Part shown: piece after piece, positions 22,557-31,518 of the stretch
How the letters are laid out: each line of letters begins with the position of its first letter
Position numbering within the stretch: the stretch's first letter is position 1
Source: Parasutterella secunda
GTDB taxonomy: Bacteria; Pseudomonadota; Gammaproteobacteria; Burkholderiales; Burkholderiaceae_F
Direction of reading: 5' to 3'
DNA: 64,000 bases
NCBI RefSeq assembly: GCF_023336895.1
Contig: NZ_JAMBLT010000007.1
Coordinates: 1 to 64,000 of the forward strand
The notes under the pieces: model-generated
The model's database searches: none
Seen by the model: the letters and a program-made list of their open reading frames with translations, nothing else
What the model was told of the DNA's origin: nothing
Translations under genes and position numbers: made by a program

Positions 22557-23354
22557 ATGGCAAAAATTCATCATTTCTCTTTAGTCGATCCTGCCGCTCA
22601 ATTGGCCGATGACGTTGTTGTCGGACCGTTTTGCGTTGTCGGACCGAAGGTGAAGATCGGTGCGGGTACGGTACTGATTTCCCATGTCAATATCACGGGA
22701 AATACAGAAATCGGGGAACGCAACCGCATTTTCCCCAATGCCAGTATCGGCTGTGAGCCCCAGGATAAAAAGTACAAAGGCGAAGATACTCGTTTGGTGA
22801 TTGGCGATGACAACGTGATTCGTGAACACGTGACGATCGCCACAGGGACCGTTCAGGATCACGGCATTACCGTGGTCGGCAACCGCAATCTCTTTATGGC
22901 TAATGTCCACGTTGCCCACGACTGTATCGTGGGTGACGATACGATTTTGGCCAATAACGTCGGTTTAGCCGGTCACTCCATTGTGGCAAGCCGTGCCATT
23001 ATCGGTGGTCAAGCCGGTGTGCACCAATTCTGCCGTATCGGCGAAGGAGCCATGGTGGGCGGCGGTTCCATCTTGGTGATGGACGTTCCGCCTTTTGTGA
23101 TCTGTAACGGCAATCCTGCCGAGCCCCATGGTTTGAATGTTGTGGGTCTGCGCCGTGCGGGTTACGACCTGAAAGCGCTTAATGCGTTTAAGGCAGCCTA
23201 TAAGACCATTTACCGTGACGGTCTTCGCATTCCTGAAGCCATTAAAGTGCTCGACGTGTTGATTACCAATAATCCGCAAGTCGCCCGTGAACTTCAGCTC
23301 ATGCGTGACTTCATCGCCACGAGTGAACGCGGCATTATTCGCCCGAAGGCTTAA
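22557..23354 (+). CDS. lpxA: Acyl-ACP--UDP-N-acetylglucosamine O-acyltransferase LpxA
   Basis: LpxA performs the first step of lipid A synthesis. The 265-residue protein is a hexapeptide-repeat beta-helix from about residue 10 to 190. It includes the catalytic-histidine region ANVHVAHDCIVGDD and the segment GGQAGVHQFCRIGEGAMVGGG, followed by the helical C-terminal domain (NVVGLRRAGYD). An 80-base gap separates it from fabZ; lpxB follows within eight bases. Confidence 0.97.
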   Translation: MAKIHHFSLVDPAAQLADDVVVGPFCVVGPKVKIGAGTVLISHVNITGNTEIGERNRIFPNASIGCEPQDKKYKGEDTRLVIGDDNVIREHVTIATGTVQDHGITVVGNRNLFMANVHVAHDCIVGDDTILANNVGLAGHSIVASRAIIGGQAGVHQFCRIGEGAMVGGGSILVMDVPPFVICNGNPAEPHGLNVVGLRRAGYDLKALNAFKAAYKTIYRDGLRIPEAIKVLDVLITNNPQVARELQLMRDFIATSERGIIRPKA

Positions 23355-23361
23355 TGCACTG

Positions 23362-24501
23362 ATGGCTAAAGACATTGTTTGGCTCGCCGGAGAAACCTCC
23401 GGCGACTTCATCGCCTCATTGGTTCTGCCTCAGGTGGCTTCTCTTTACCCGGGTGAGCACATGCTGGGAATCGGGGGCGATCGTATGATTGCCGCCGGTC
23501 TTGAGCCTTGGCATCACAGCAGTGTCCTTTCGGTGAGAGGCTACGTCGAGGTTCTCAAAAAGCTTCCTTCCCTTTTAAAGCTCAGGCGCGAGATGAAGCG
23601 CCGCGTCGCTCAACTTTCTCCACGCGCCTTTATTGGCGTGGACGCGCCCGACTTTAACTTGTCTATTGAAGAGTATTTAAGGGCCGAAGGACTCAAAACC
23701 ATTCATTTTGTTTGTCCTTCCATTTGGGCTTGGCGTCCTGAAAGAATCCATCAGATTAAGCGGGCAGTTGATCATATGCTGCTCATCTTTCCCTTTGAGA
23801 AGAAGTTGATGGATGAAGCGGGGATTGAATCGACCTATATCGGTCATCCCTTGGCTCGGGAAATTCCGATGCACCCCGACAAAGATGCTGCGAGAGAAAA
23901 ACTGGGTGTGGACGCCTTGGGGCCGGTATTTGCTGTTTTACCCGGCTCGCGGCAAGCAGAAGTGGCTTGGTGTGGACCTCATTTTTTCGGAGCCTGTGAA
24001 AAAGTTCTTCAATTTGACAAACGATCCATTTTCTTGGTGCCGGCCGCTGATGTAGCTCGTGAAGAGCAGATTAAAGCCGTTCTGAATAATTTCCCTAAAG
24101 CTAAAGCCGCCACTCGGATTATCCGCTCTGACAGCCATACGGTGATGCAGGCAAGCGATGCGATTTTGGTTGCTTCCGGTACGGCTACGCTAGAAGCGGC
24201 GCTCTTTAAACGACCGATGGTGGTGGGTTATGCGATGCCCGGCATCACCGGTATTTTGATGCAAAAGAAAGGCATCATTGATTTTGTGAGCCTGCCCAAT
24301 ATTTTGGCTGGTGAACGATTGGTTCCTGAAATTCTTCAATACTATTGCCGCGCTGAGACACTGGCTTATGCACTGTGGCATGAGTATGAAAGACGCGATG
24401 ACAGTCGGCTGATGGATCGCTTTACGGCTATGCATGAGTCTTTATTGCGTGATACGCCGAAATTAGCTTGCGATGCCATTGCATCTGTTTGCGGTTCTTA
24501 A
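23362..24501 (+). CDS. lpxB: Lipid-A-disaccharide synthase LpxB
   Basis: LpxB joins UDP-diacylglucosamine and lipid X to give the tetraacyl disaccharide. With the ATG at 23362 the protein has 379 residues and begins with IVWLAGETSGDFIAS. Family motifs include GIGGDRMIAAG, GVDAPDFNLSIE, FVCPSIWAWRPERI and the nucleotide-binding region AVLPGSRQAEV. The frame extends upstream into lpxA, but the extension is not family-like. Three bases separate it from rnhB. Confidence 0.96.
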   Translation: MAKDIVWLAGETSGDFIASLVLPQVASLYPGEHMLGIGGDRMIAAGLEPWHHSSVLSVRGYVEVLKKLPSLLKLRREMKRRVAQLSPRAFIGVDAPDFNLSIEEYLRAEGLKTIHFVCPSIWAWRPERIHQIKRAVDHMLLIFPFEKKLMDEAGIESTYIGHPLAREIPMHPDKDAAREKLGVDALGPVFAVLPGSRQAEVAWCGPHFFGACEKVLQFDKRSIFLVPAADVAREEQIKAVLNNFPKAKAATRIIRSDSHTVMQASDAILVASGTATLEAALFKRPMVVGYAMPGITGILMQKKGIIDFVSLPNILAGERLVPEILQYYCRAETLAYALWHEYERRDDSRLMDRFTAMHESLLRDTPKLACDAIASVCGS

Positions 24502-24504
24502 ACC

Positions 24505-25128
24505 ATGTCTGAATCCGATCTTGATTTATTTGCCCCGGAGCAATTCTCAAGGATTGCGGGCGTTGATGAAGTGGGGCGAGGCTGTTTGGCAGGCCCCGTT
24601 GTCGCGGCAGCCGTGATTTTAGATCCTAATCGTCCGATTAAGGGATTGCGGGATAGTAAAAAGCTTTCTGCGAAAAAGCGTGATGAACTCGCCGAAGAGA
24701 TCAAAGAAAAGGCTCTGGCTTGGTCTGTGGCGGCGATGGGGCCTGAGGTGATTGATAAAATCAATATCCTGCAGGCTACCTTGGAAGCGATGAAGTCGGC
24801 TGTGGAAAAGCTTCCTGTTGAACCTGATTTTGTTCAGGTGGATGGAAACAAGTTGCCTAAGTGGAAGTGGCTGTCTGAAGCGGTAGTCAAAGGCGATGAT
24901 AAAGTGGAGTGGATTTCCGCGGCTTCCATTATTGCCAAAACAACCCGTGATGGTTATATGTGCAAAATTGCCGAGCTTTATCCGCAATATGGCTTTGAGC
25001 ATCATGTGGGTTACGGTACAGCTGAACACATTAAAGCGCTGAAGGCTTATGGGCCTACGCCCATTCATAGAAAAACGTTTGCTCCTGTCAGAGAGGTCAT
25101 TGATGGACTATCGACTGATTCAAAGTGA
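24505..25128 (+). CDS. rnhB: Ribonuclease HII
   Basis: RNase HII cuts RNA in RNA-DNA hybrids and removes misincorporated ribonucleotides. The 207-residue sequence has the catalytic signature [15 protein letters not shown] (D and E at residues 20-21), a DSKKLS motif, and the segment VQVDGNKLP with a third acidic residue. Its position after lpxB is conserved in proteobacteria. The 3' end overlaps the next gene by 26 bases. Confidence 0.96.
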   Translation: MSESDLDLFAPEQFSRIAGVDEVGRGCLAGPVVAAAVILDPNRPIKGLRDSKKLSAKKRDELAEEIKEKALAWSVAAMGPEVIDKINILQATLEAMKSAVEKLPVEPDFVQVDGNKLPKWKWLSEAVVKGDDKVEWISAASIIAKTTRDGYMCKIAELYPQYGFEHHVGYGTAEHIKALKAYGPTPIHRKTFAPVREVIDGLSTDSK

Positions 25129-25912
25129 TTCCAATCCGAAATTTAAGCGTTGGCGAAAATTAGCCGAAAACGCTCGTTTCATAAAAAAGGAAAAGGCAAC
25201 ACTTGCTGAAGGTGCTCACCTTCTTCTGACGATGGCAGAAAGAGGGATTACGCCCGCAGCTCTTTTGCTAAGAAGCGGCGGCATCAGTGACGAAGTGGGT
25301 GATGTTGTTGAGAACTACGCCAGAGGAGGCGTTCCCTGCTATGTGTTGGATAACCGTCTCTATGACATGATTTCGCCTGTGGAGCACGGGGCGGGAATCA
25401 TGGCTGAAGTGGCTATTGTTGAGCGTGAGCTTCCCGTTTCACAAAAAACGGATGTGCTCTATTTGGACGGCGTGCAGGATCCGGGAAACGTCGGTACGCT
25501 TATTCGCAGTGCCGTCGCAGCAGGAGTTAAAACCATTGTGGCCAATCGTGAAACGGCAGCCTTATGGTCACCCAAGGCGCTTCGCGCCGGCATGGGTGCT
25601 CATTTTGCAGCGGCTATCTATGAAAATGTTGAGCCGCGGGAGCTTGCCGGTGCATTTGATGCCAAGCGTTTAGCGGCTGATGCTCGAGGCGGATCTGATC
25701 TCTATGCGACAGCCGATTGGGAAAAGGGAAATGTCGTCTGGATGATGGGGGCTGAGGGACCGGGGTTAAGCGAAGAAGCCCTTACCTGCGCCGATCAGCG
25801 CCTTTATATTCCGATTGAACACGATTGTGAGTCGCTGAATGTGGGCGCGGCCGCCGCTGTCTGTCTCTTTGAATTAAGACGGCGCCGACTTTCTTTGAAA
25901 TCGTTAAAATAG
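25103..25912 (+). CDS. TrmH (SpoU) family RNA 2'-O-methyltransferase
   Basis: A 269-residue SpoU-class methyltransferase, probably acting on rRNA or tRNA ribose. The three SpoU motifs are visible: [17 protein letters not shown], a middle motif around [16 protein letters not shown], and a C-terminal [22 protein letters not shown] that forms part of the trefoil-knot SAM site. The N-terminus has the substrate-binding domain found in RlmB/TsnR-type enzymes ([19 protein letters not shown]). The ATG at 25103 overlaps rnhB. A second SpoU enzyme (RlmB) is at 45.7 kb, so this one has a different target, which I cannot name. Confidence 0.9.
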   Translation: MDYRLIQSDSNPKFKRWRKLAENARFIKKEKATLAEGAHLLLTMAERGITPAALLLRSGGISDEVGDVVENYARGGVPCYVLDNRLYDMISPVEHGAGIMAEVAIVERELPVSQKTDVLYLDGVQDPGNVGTLIRSAVAAGVKTIVANRETAALWSPKALRAGMGAHFAAAIYENVEPRELAGAFDAKRLAADARGGSDLYATADWEKGNVVWMMGAEGPGLSEEALTCADQRLYIPIEHDCESLNVGAAAAVCLFELRRRRLSLKSLK

Positions 25913-25940
25913 TGCGGTTTAAACCGTGCACTCAATAGCT

Positions 25941-26369
25941 GTGAAAGTTTTTAATTGCGTTTGTGAATTCGGTCATCAATTTGAGGGTTGGTTTGATTCG
26001 GTCGAGAGTTTGGACGAACAAATCAAGGCTCATCTCGTGGCTTGCCCCTATTGTGATACGACGAACGTCAAGCGCGTTCCGACAGCTTCCTATGTTTTAG
26101 CTTCAAGAGATAAAGCGAAGACCCAAATATCCGAAAAAGAGCTTGAGGCTGAAATTCGCAGCAAAATGTACACCGCCGCCCGTAAGCTCTTAAAGGGGAG
26201 TGAAAATGTGGGTGAGCGCTTTGCGCAGGAAGCTCGGGCTGTTCATCAGGGCAAGGCCCCTATGCGTACGATTCACGGTCGCTGTACGCTTGAAGATGCC
26301 GAGGAACTTCTGGATGAAGGCATTAATGTTTTGCCTTTGCCCGAAGGTGTCGTGCACGAAAATAATTAA
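25941..26369 (+). CDS. DUF1178 family protein
   Basis: A small protein of about 142 residues matching the DUF1178 family: it opens with VKVFNCVCEFGHQFEGWFDS and contains the paired-cysteine motif CPYCDTTNVKRVPTA, which together suggest a zinc-ribbon-like N-terminal part. Family members are common in alpha- and betaproteobacteria, often near amidase or ribosome-related genes, and have no established function. I chose the GTG at 25941 because relatives start with M/V-K-V-F; an in-frame GTG at 25926 would add five residues. Confidence 0.75.
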   Translation: MKVFNCVCEFGHQFEGWFDSVESLDEQIKAHLVACPYCDTTNVKRVPTASYVLASRDKAKTQISEKELEAEIRSKMYTAARKLLKGSENVGERFAQEARAVHQGKAPMRTIHGRCTLEDAEELLDEGINVLPLPEGVVHENN

Positions 26370-26386
26370 TTGAGGACGTCTTAAAA

Positions 26387-26884
26387 ATGGCTTTATTCGG
26401 TCAGCTGACAAAACCGGCAAAGGAGTTGCCGCTCATTGATGTGAGTAATCCTGATATTGTAATGGAGCTTCTTGAAGAGCTCGCCATTACGGTATCGACA
26501 AGCGAATGGATTAAAGCCAATGAACCCTATCATCCCGAAGCAGCTGATCTTCATGATCAAGCCCAAGATGTTTACTCTGACCTCTTAGGTATTTTCCAAG
26601 GCAAAGTACGTGATAAACGTGTTAACCGCAAAGTGCATTGGGCGGGCGATCCCATTCGAGAACATTTATCGCGTCATGAAGTCAATGTTGAAGGGGATGT
26701 GATTGAATTTGCCCTTCAGCGTTTTTTACGTGCTTTCTTGGAGCATGCGCGTGCACCGCAAGAAGGCCGTGAAAGCATTTCACGCAAAGAATACTATGCA
26801 TTTATGAGCGGTTGGGCGCACTATTTTGCTGGCCTTGCCCCCGATGAAACCCCTCCCGTTGACAATCTTGAGGATGAGGAATAA
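26387..26884 (+). CDS. Uncharacterised acidic protein, about 165 residues
   Basis: I do not recognise a family. The protein is soluble and acidic, has no signal peptide and no membrane segment, and is predicted to be mainly helical (for example VMELLEELAITV, VIEFALQRFLRAFLEHARAP, FMSGWAHYFAGL). It starts 17 bases after the DUF1178 gene with a GAGGACG ribosome site and ends three bases before a small membrane protein, so the three genes are probably one unit. Its codon use matches its neighbours, which supports a real gene. Confidence 0.65.
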   Translation: MALFGQLTKPAKELPLIDVSNPDIVMELLEELAITVSTSEWIKANEPYHPEAADLHDQAQDVYSDLLGIFQGKVRDKRVNRKVHWAGDPIREHLSRHEVNVEGDVIEFALQRFLRAFLEHARAPQEGRESISRKEYYAFMSGWAHYFAGLAPDETPPVDNLEDEE

Positions 26885-26887
26885 ATC

Positions 26888-27100
26888 ATGGCCGATATGA
26901 CCAAGGTAAAAAAGGGTATCCGTTTATTCTTAAACATTCTTTTTGTCATTGTGGTGGCCGCCGCGATTATTATGGGCTGGGGTAAAGAAGTGGATGATCC
27001 GGACGCTTGGTTTCCGGAATGGGTCGAAGAAAAAGAAGAGCCGGCTCAAGCTCCTGCTCAGGCAGAGCCCGATCTTAAAGCAGAAGCTTCCAAGCAATAA
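26888..27100 (+). CDS. Small single-pass membrane protein, 70 residues
   Basis: One membrane segment is visible at about residues 12-32 (LFLNILFVIVVAAAIIMGW), followed by an acidic region and an A/P/Q-rich tail (EEPAQAPAQAEPDLKAEA). No family is recognised. It starts three bases after the preceding uncharacterised gene and is the last gene before a strong terminator, closing the rightward block. Confidence 0.6.
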   Translation: MADMTKVKKGIRLFLNILFVIVVAAAIIMGWGKEVDDPDAWFPEWVEEKEEPAQAPAQAEPDLKAEASKQ

Positions 27101-27121
27101 AAAAATCGGCAATATAAGCTG

Positions 27122-27146
27122 AAAGCGGGGACAGGTCCCCGCTTTT
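27122..27146. terminator. Bidirectional terminator at 27.1 kb
   Basis: AAAGCGGGGAC (27122-27132) pairs with the following TCCCCGCTTTT around a short loop. It is flanked by A and T on both sides, so it serves the rightward block and the convergent M20 peptidase gene. Confidence 0.85.
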
Positions 27147-27148
27147 GG

Positions 27149-28426
27149 TTATTTAATAATTGGCAATAAAGGTTCTTGATCTTCCGCTCCCACTAATGCG
27201 CAAGCGGCCAATAAGACTAACTGCGGCCCTTGAAGGATGTCTTGAGCCACAAAGTATTCATCCAACGAGTGGAATTTTTCGGATAATCCGCCCGAACCCA
27301 AACAGGCTGAAGGAATATTTTTGCTGATGGGGGCATTGGCATCGGTCGCTGACGGGCAAAATTGCGTCAATTCAATCCCCAAAAGTTTTTGTGCGCAAAG
27401 AGCCGTTTGTATAACGGGGCAATCATCGGGACGGGCTCCGGCCGGTCGATCGCCGATTTGTGTTTTAGTGAGCTTGAGCATTCTTTCGGGATCGGTAATG
27501 CTCCAGCGTTTGTTTTCTTTAGCCACGCCTTCTTCAAAAGCTTGGAAGATCTGAGCTTCAAGTTTTAAGAGTTCATCATTAGAAATACTTCTGATATCAA
27601 CATCAACTTCACAGTACGGGGCAATAGTATTCACAGACGTGCCGCCTTTAATTGTTCCGATATTGAAGGTGGTGTAGGGCTCGCTCGGCGGCGTTAACTG
27701 ATCAATCAGGTGGCCTGCGTGGCACATGGCATGAATGGCGCTCGGGATTTTTCCAAAGTCCATGAAACTGTGACCGCCGGGACCGCTAATGCCAACGCGC
27801 CAACGGTGGCAGCCTACGCCGCCCATCACAACGACGCCGGCCGTAAAGGAATCGATGGCCATATAGCCGTCAATGTGTCTGTCGCCATTGCAAATAAATT
27901 TGGCTCCACGAATATCGCCGTTGCCTTCTTCTCCCACGGTGCCTACAAAAATGATGTCGCCTTGTGTTTGAATATCGGCTTCGTTAAAGCAGCGGATCAA
28001 CTGCAGCAAGGCACGAACACCGCTGGTGTTGTCTCCGATACCCGGAGCGTAGTACGTATCATCTTCGCGACGAACCGTGACATCCGTGCCTTCTGGAAAG
28101 ACAGTATCCATGTGAGCATCGATCACTAACACCGGGCCGTGGCCGTTGCCTTTGCGCACACCGACCACGTTGCCGATGGCGTCAATGGAGACATCCGTTA
28201 AACCGTATGCTTTCATGCGGCGGGCGATCTCTTGGGCTCTTTTTTCTTCGTGGAAGGTCGGCGATGGAATTTCACAAATCTCCACTTGCTCTGCCATTGC
28301 CTGATCCGTTTGTTTTTGGGCAATATCCAAAGCTTTTTGAATCTTTGAAAGCTCTTTTAGGCTTTGCATGGCAGAGAAAACATTTTGGTCAATGGCAGGA
28401 ATGTCAGGATGAAGACTGTCGGACAT
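27149..28426 (-). CDS. M20 family metallopeptidase
   Basis: A 425-residue zinc peptidase of the M20 (peptidase T / ArgE-like) family, expected to hydrolyse small peptides or acyl amino acids in the cytoplasm. Metal-binding motifs are VIDAHMDTVFPEG (H and catalytic D), APGIGDNTSGVRALL (bridging D) and VGTVGEEGNGDIRGAKF (catalytic and metal E). The lid domain lies around GTIKGGTSVNTIAPYCEVDVDIR. An N-terminal extension of about 50 helical residues precedes the catalytic part. The substrate cannot be predicted. It is transcribed alone, with terminators on both sides. Confidence 0.85.
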   Translation of the reverse strand: MSDSLHPDIPAIDQNVFSAMQSLKELSKIQKALDIAQKQTDQAMAEQVEICEIPSPTFHEEKRAQEIARRMKAYGLTDVSIDAIGNVVGVRKGNGHGPVLVIDAHMDTVFPEGTDVTVRREDDTYYAPGIGDNTSGVRALLQLIRCFNEADIQTQGDIIFVGTVGEEGNGDIRGAKFICNGDRHIDGYMAIDSFTAGVVVMGGVGCHRWRVGISGPGGHSFMDFGKIPSAIHAMCHAGHLIDQLTPPSEPYTTFNIGTIKGGTSVNTIAPYCEVDVDIRSISNDELLKLEAQIFQAFEEGVAKENKRWSITDPERMLKLTKTQIGDRPAGARPDDCPVIQTALCAQKLLGIELTQFCPSATDANAPISKNIPSACLGSGGLSEKFHSLDEYFVAQDILQGPQLVLLAACALVGAEDQEPLLPIIK

Positions 28427-28474
28427 GATCGTTCCTTGAGGAAATTGTTGATGTTGCTAATTTAGCACCGTCGC

Positions 28475-28516
28475 TAAAAAAGAAACAGATTGATGCTTTG
28501 TTTAGGCATCAACCTG
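28475..28516 (-). terminator. Terminator after the LTA-synthase-like gene
   Basis: Read on the minus strand, CAGGTTGATGC pairs with GCATCAATCTG (28486-28516, one mismatch) and is followed by TTTCTTTTTT. It ends the leftward unit coming from 34 kb. Confidence 0.75.
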
Positions 28517-28526
28517 TGATTTTCTT

Positions 28527-30596
28527 TTATTTTGTTCCGCAAGCCCGCTCATTGAGCTGCCACATATCGAGCTGGCGGTAGGCTTCGATCCGCTTTTTCT
28601 CCGCCTCAGTGGCTTGACGCATCTTTGTGTAGTCGGTTAAAAAGTCAGTTTTGTCATCAGCCCATGGGTAAAACAGGATGGGTCCTTTCAGACTGTAGAC
28701 ACCTTTTTCATTTATCCACAAAGAGATGTTGTAGCCGAATGCCCTTTGAGGATCGTCAACGGCGGCCAAGAGGTTTCGCCCACCCACGGTGCGATACGTG
28801 GCATCCGAAAGACTTAAGGCGTAGAGCGTCGGGAAAATGTCTTTGTGTGATCCTACGCGTTTTTGATCGAAATGAATGTCAACGGCCTTTTTAACATCGT
28901 CTGATGCCCACACATAGAAGGGGACGGCGACGTCCTTAAAGGGGCCATCGGTCACAATGGGCTTCATGCCGAGCATCCGATGGTCGGCCGTGGCTCCAAT
29001 CACCATCGCTCGATTTTTGATGGATTTAAGAGCGGAAATGGTTTGCCCCAATGCATCGGCACTCGACTGATACGTTTGCATGATGGTCAGAAGCGATTGC
29101 GCGTAATCGTCGTGGTTGTAATGACGATTAATCACTTCTGGCACCGTGATGGGTTTGGGAGTATAGCCTTCTGGAACATGGTAGGGCGGATGGTTGGAGG
29201 TGGAAAGCACCACCATGAAAACGGGCTTATCGGATTTCTTTATCAAATCCTCAGCGAACTTGAAAGCATAGTGGTCGGCTACGCCCCACTCGGTTGTTGA
29301 GGATAAACCGAAGGCGTCCATCAGGTGGGTTTGATCATAGACTTCATCAACATGCTGCAGGGGCAGATACTCGTCCATGTTTTCCCATGCTGTTGTACCG
29401 GATGTGACAAAAACAGTTCGGTAGCCCGCTTTTTTATAAACCTCAAAAGGCGTGCCGGGCAGGGGAACATTTCGAATTGAGGAAGTGCTCACCTGAGAGA
29501 CCGGACTTAAGAATAGGAGCTGAGCGACCGATTGAATGGTGTGCAGATCGGCTGACGTAAAACGTTCAAAAACGTAGTCAGACTTAAAATGAGGACGAAG
29601 GGCACCCATCAAATCCACTTTGCCTGGCTCGTCATAACTCATCATGTTAAAACCCATGCTTTCCATGATGAAGAAAGCAACGTGAGGCTTGATCTGGGCC
29701 AATTGAGTGTTAACCGGTGTTGATTGAGTCAGGGAACTGATCTGAGCGGCCTGCATAAGTTTTTCACCGCGCTTGAGTGAGGCCGGTTCAAATTTCATAG
29801 AGTGTTTACGGTCCTGCGCCGCGTAGTAAAGCGCCATCGGAGCGTTTAAAACCAACTCATTGATTTGTTTGACAACCGAGACCTGCGCATTATTGCGTCT
29901 TAAAGGATAGCGTGAAGTAAGAGACCCACGGGCAAGAAAGACAAAAGCAATGACACCGACCACGATAAGCGCAATGGCTTTAATGGTTGAGAGCGTATCC
30001 CAAAGCGCGCAAGCACTTAATCGAACAAAGATTTTTTTCCATAACCAGAAAAGGGAAACGGTTACCGCGATGACACCCAATGAATTTGAGATGATCGGAT
30101 AATCCTGCCACACCGTGGTCATGACAGCCTGAGGCTCTTCGTGTAGGAAGTTGAAAACGAAGATGTCGATAGCGGTTTGAAATGTCTGGATGTAGTGAAA
30201 GTTACAGACCGAGAGCAAAACGACAGCGAAAAAGGCAAAGATGCTCCAGACCGTCAAAAACTTAATTAAAAGCTTCCAGGTTGCCTTGAAGTAGAAAAGA
30301 AAGAGGCAAGCCAGAAGGGGAATAATGGCCAAAATGGCCCCGCTTCGGGCATCAAATCGCAAGCCTAAATACCGCATTCTCCAAACATCATCACTTTGGA
30401 TCATCTCTGCGGGGACTTCCCTGACGACGATCAGCCAGAAGTAAAGTTCTCGGATGGCCGCCATAAAAACAATGGCAAGGCCCACCAAGACAAAACATTG
30501 ACATAAAAGCAATAAAAATCGTCCTAGAGGAGAGTCTGGACGATGTATTTTTGGGACAAAGCTCATTTTTCGGTCAAAGTCTATTGTTTTCGACAT
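28527..30596 (-). CDS. LTA synthase / sulfatase-superfamily phosphotransferase, membrane-bound
   Basis: About 690 residues. The N-terminal third has five membrane helices (up to about residue 215); the C-terminal part is an alkaline-phosphatase-fold sulfatase domain. Catalytic features: metal-binding E in FIMESMGFN (about residue 313), the probable nucleophile threonine in LHTIQSVAQLLF (about 349), VLSTSNHPPYHVP, and ATADHRM (about 537) with the D-H metal ligands. In Gram-negatives such enzymes transfer phosphoglycerol or phosphoethanolamine to periplasmic glucans or lipids; the substrate here is unknown. The start is uncertain: ATG 30596 is used, with TTG 30632 and ATG 30566 as alternatives, none with a good ribosome site. 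Confidence 0.82.
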   Translation of the reverse strand: MSKTIDFDRKMSFVPKIHRPDSPLGRFLLLLCQCFVLVGLAIVFMAAIRELYFWLIVVREVPAEMIQSDDVWRMRYLGLRFDARSGAILAIIPLLACLFLFYFKATWKLLIKFLTVWSIFAFFAVVLLSVCNFHYIQTFQTAIDIFVFNFLHEEPQAVMTTVWQDYPIISNSLGVIAVTVSLFWLWKKIFVRLSACALWDTLSTIKAIALIVVGVIAFVFLARGSLTSRYPLRRNNAQVSVVKQINELVLNAPMALYYAAQDRKHSMKFEPASLKRGEKLMQAAQISSLTQSTPVNTQLAQIKPHVAFFIMESMGFNMMSYDEPGKVDLMGALRPHFKSDYVFERFTSADLHTIQSVAQLLFLSPVSQVSTSSIRNVPLPGTPFEVYKKAGYRTVFVTSGTTAWENMDEYLPLQHVDEVYDQTHLMDAFGLSSTTEWGVADHYAFKFAEDLIKKSDKPVFMVVLSTSNHPPYHVPEGYTPKPITVPEVINRHYNHDDYAQSLLTIMQTYQSSADALGQTISALKSIKNRAMVIGATADHRMLGMKPIVTDGPFKDVAVPFYVWASDDVKKAVDIHFDQKRVGSHKDIFPTLYALSLSDATYRTVGGRNLLAAVDDPQRAFGYNISLWINEKGVYSLKGPILFYPWADDKTDFLTDYTKMRQATEAEKKRIEAYRQLDMWQLNERACGTK

Positions 30597-30648
30597 TTTA
30601 GCGAAAAGGCCTTTTAGACGAGGGATTATCAAAGCTTGGTTACAAGAA

Positions 30649-30671
30649 GGCGCCGTGATTTTTACGGCGCC
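30649..30671 (-). terminator. Hairpin between the two LTA-synthase-related genes
   Basis: GGCGCCGT (30649-30656) pairs with ACGGCGCC (30664-30671). In the minus direction it is followed by TTCTTGT. It may end or weaken transcripts of the membrane-domain gene before they reach the full enzyme. Confidence 0.55.
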
Positions 30672-30683
30672 GTTAAAAGGTGA

Positions 30684-31484
30684 TTATTTGGCAGTGTCGC
30701 CCAGCATTGCGTGAGAATCTGAATAATGGATACTCATCGGAGCATTCATCACAATATAGTTCACCATCGGGATTTTGCTGATTTTGGCTTGAGCCGCTGT
30801 GAGAGGATCCATGGAGGTGACGCTCGTTTGAGCGGAAGTCCACACCAAACCGAAAAAGCAACACAGGCAAATGAGCCAATTAATTATGTTCACGTGACTC
30901 CACAATCCCGAGGTGCTGAAAATCGTCGTCAGTCGATGCCAAAGGCCTAAAAACAAACCTGTGACAAAGAGCGTCATGACGGTATCAAAGAAAATCGGGT
31001 AGGAATTTGAATAAGCCGCAAGGTTGGCAAACGGAGCGTTGAAAAAGAGATCGACTTGGGCCGCGTTAAGCGGCAATCCGGTTGCACCTAAAACATGGAT
31101 ATTGGCGCAGGTGCTTGCCATCAGCCAAGCAGCGCTCAACGTTACCCAAACACCAATGATCTTTAAGCATAATCTGAAAAAGGCCGGTCCCAAGGCTCCC
31201 AAAAGCGAGACAACAATACCCGGCAGCATCAGATAGTAAGCAAGCTTCGCGTCATATCGAAGTCCGACCATCCAAATATCGATGTATTCATCTTTAACCA
31301 CTACTTTATCCAAAGCGGTTTGAGTGATAAAGACATCCATGTAAAGTTCGCGGAAAACAAAATTGAGTGCGCAAATCAGTAAGGCAAAAACAGCCAGACT
31401 CATGAAAAGCACGAGCACGCGCGCGAAGGGATGCTCCGGACATTGAACGGGAGCAAGAGCCTTGATCGTACGTTGTTGTTTCAT
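30684..31484 (-). CDS. Membrane-domain-only paralogue of the LTA-synthase-like protein
   Basis: A 266-residue membrane protein with about five hydrophobic helices that aligns along its length with the N-terminal domain of the enzyme encoded next to it. Shared landmarks in the same order are FRELYM / IRELYF, VGLRYDA / LGLRFDA, YPIFFDTVM / YPIISNSLG and the final VMNAPMSIHY / VLNAPMALYY. It stops exactly where the sulfatase domain would begin. A clean stop and a hairpin follow, and only 87 bases separate it from the next gene, so no catalytic remnant remains. It could be a partner or regulator of the enzyme, or a decaying duplicate. The ATG at 31484 lies after the yheS stop. Confidence 0.75.
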   Translation of the reverse strand: MKQQRTIKALAPVQCPEHPFARVLVLFMSLAVFALLICALNFVFRELYMDVFITQTALDKVVVKDEYIDIWMVGLRYDAKLAYYLMLPGIVVSLLGALGPAFFRLCLKIIGVWVTLSAAWLMASTCANIHVLGATGLPLNAAQVDLFFNAPFANLAAYSNSYPIFFDTVMTLFVTGLFLGLWHRLTTIFSTSGLWSHVNIINWLICLCCFFGLVWTSAQTSVTSMDPLTAAQAKISKIPMVNYIVMNAPMSIHYSDSHAMLGDTAK

Positions 31485-31518
31485 TTTTTTATGCAAAATT
31501 AAATAAATAGGGAATTTG

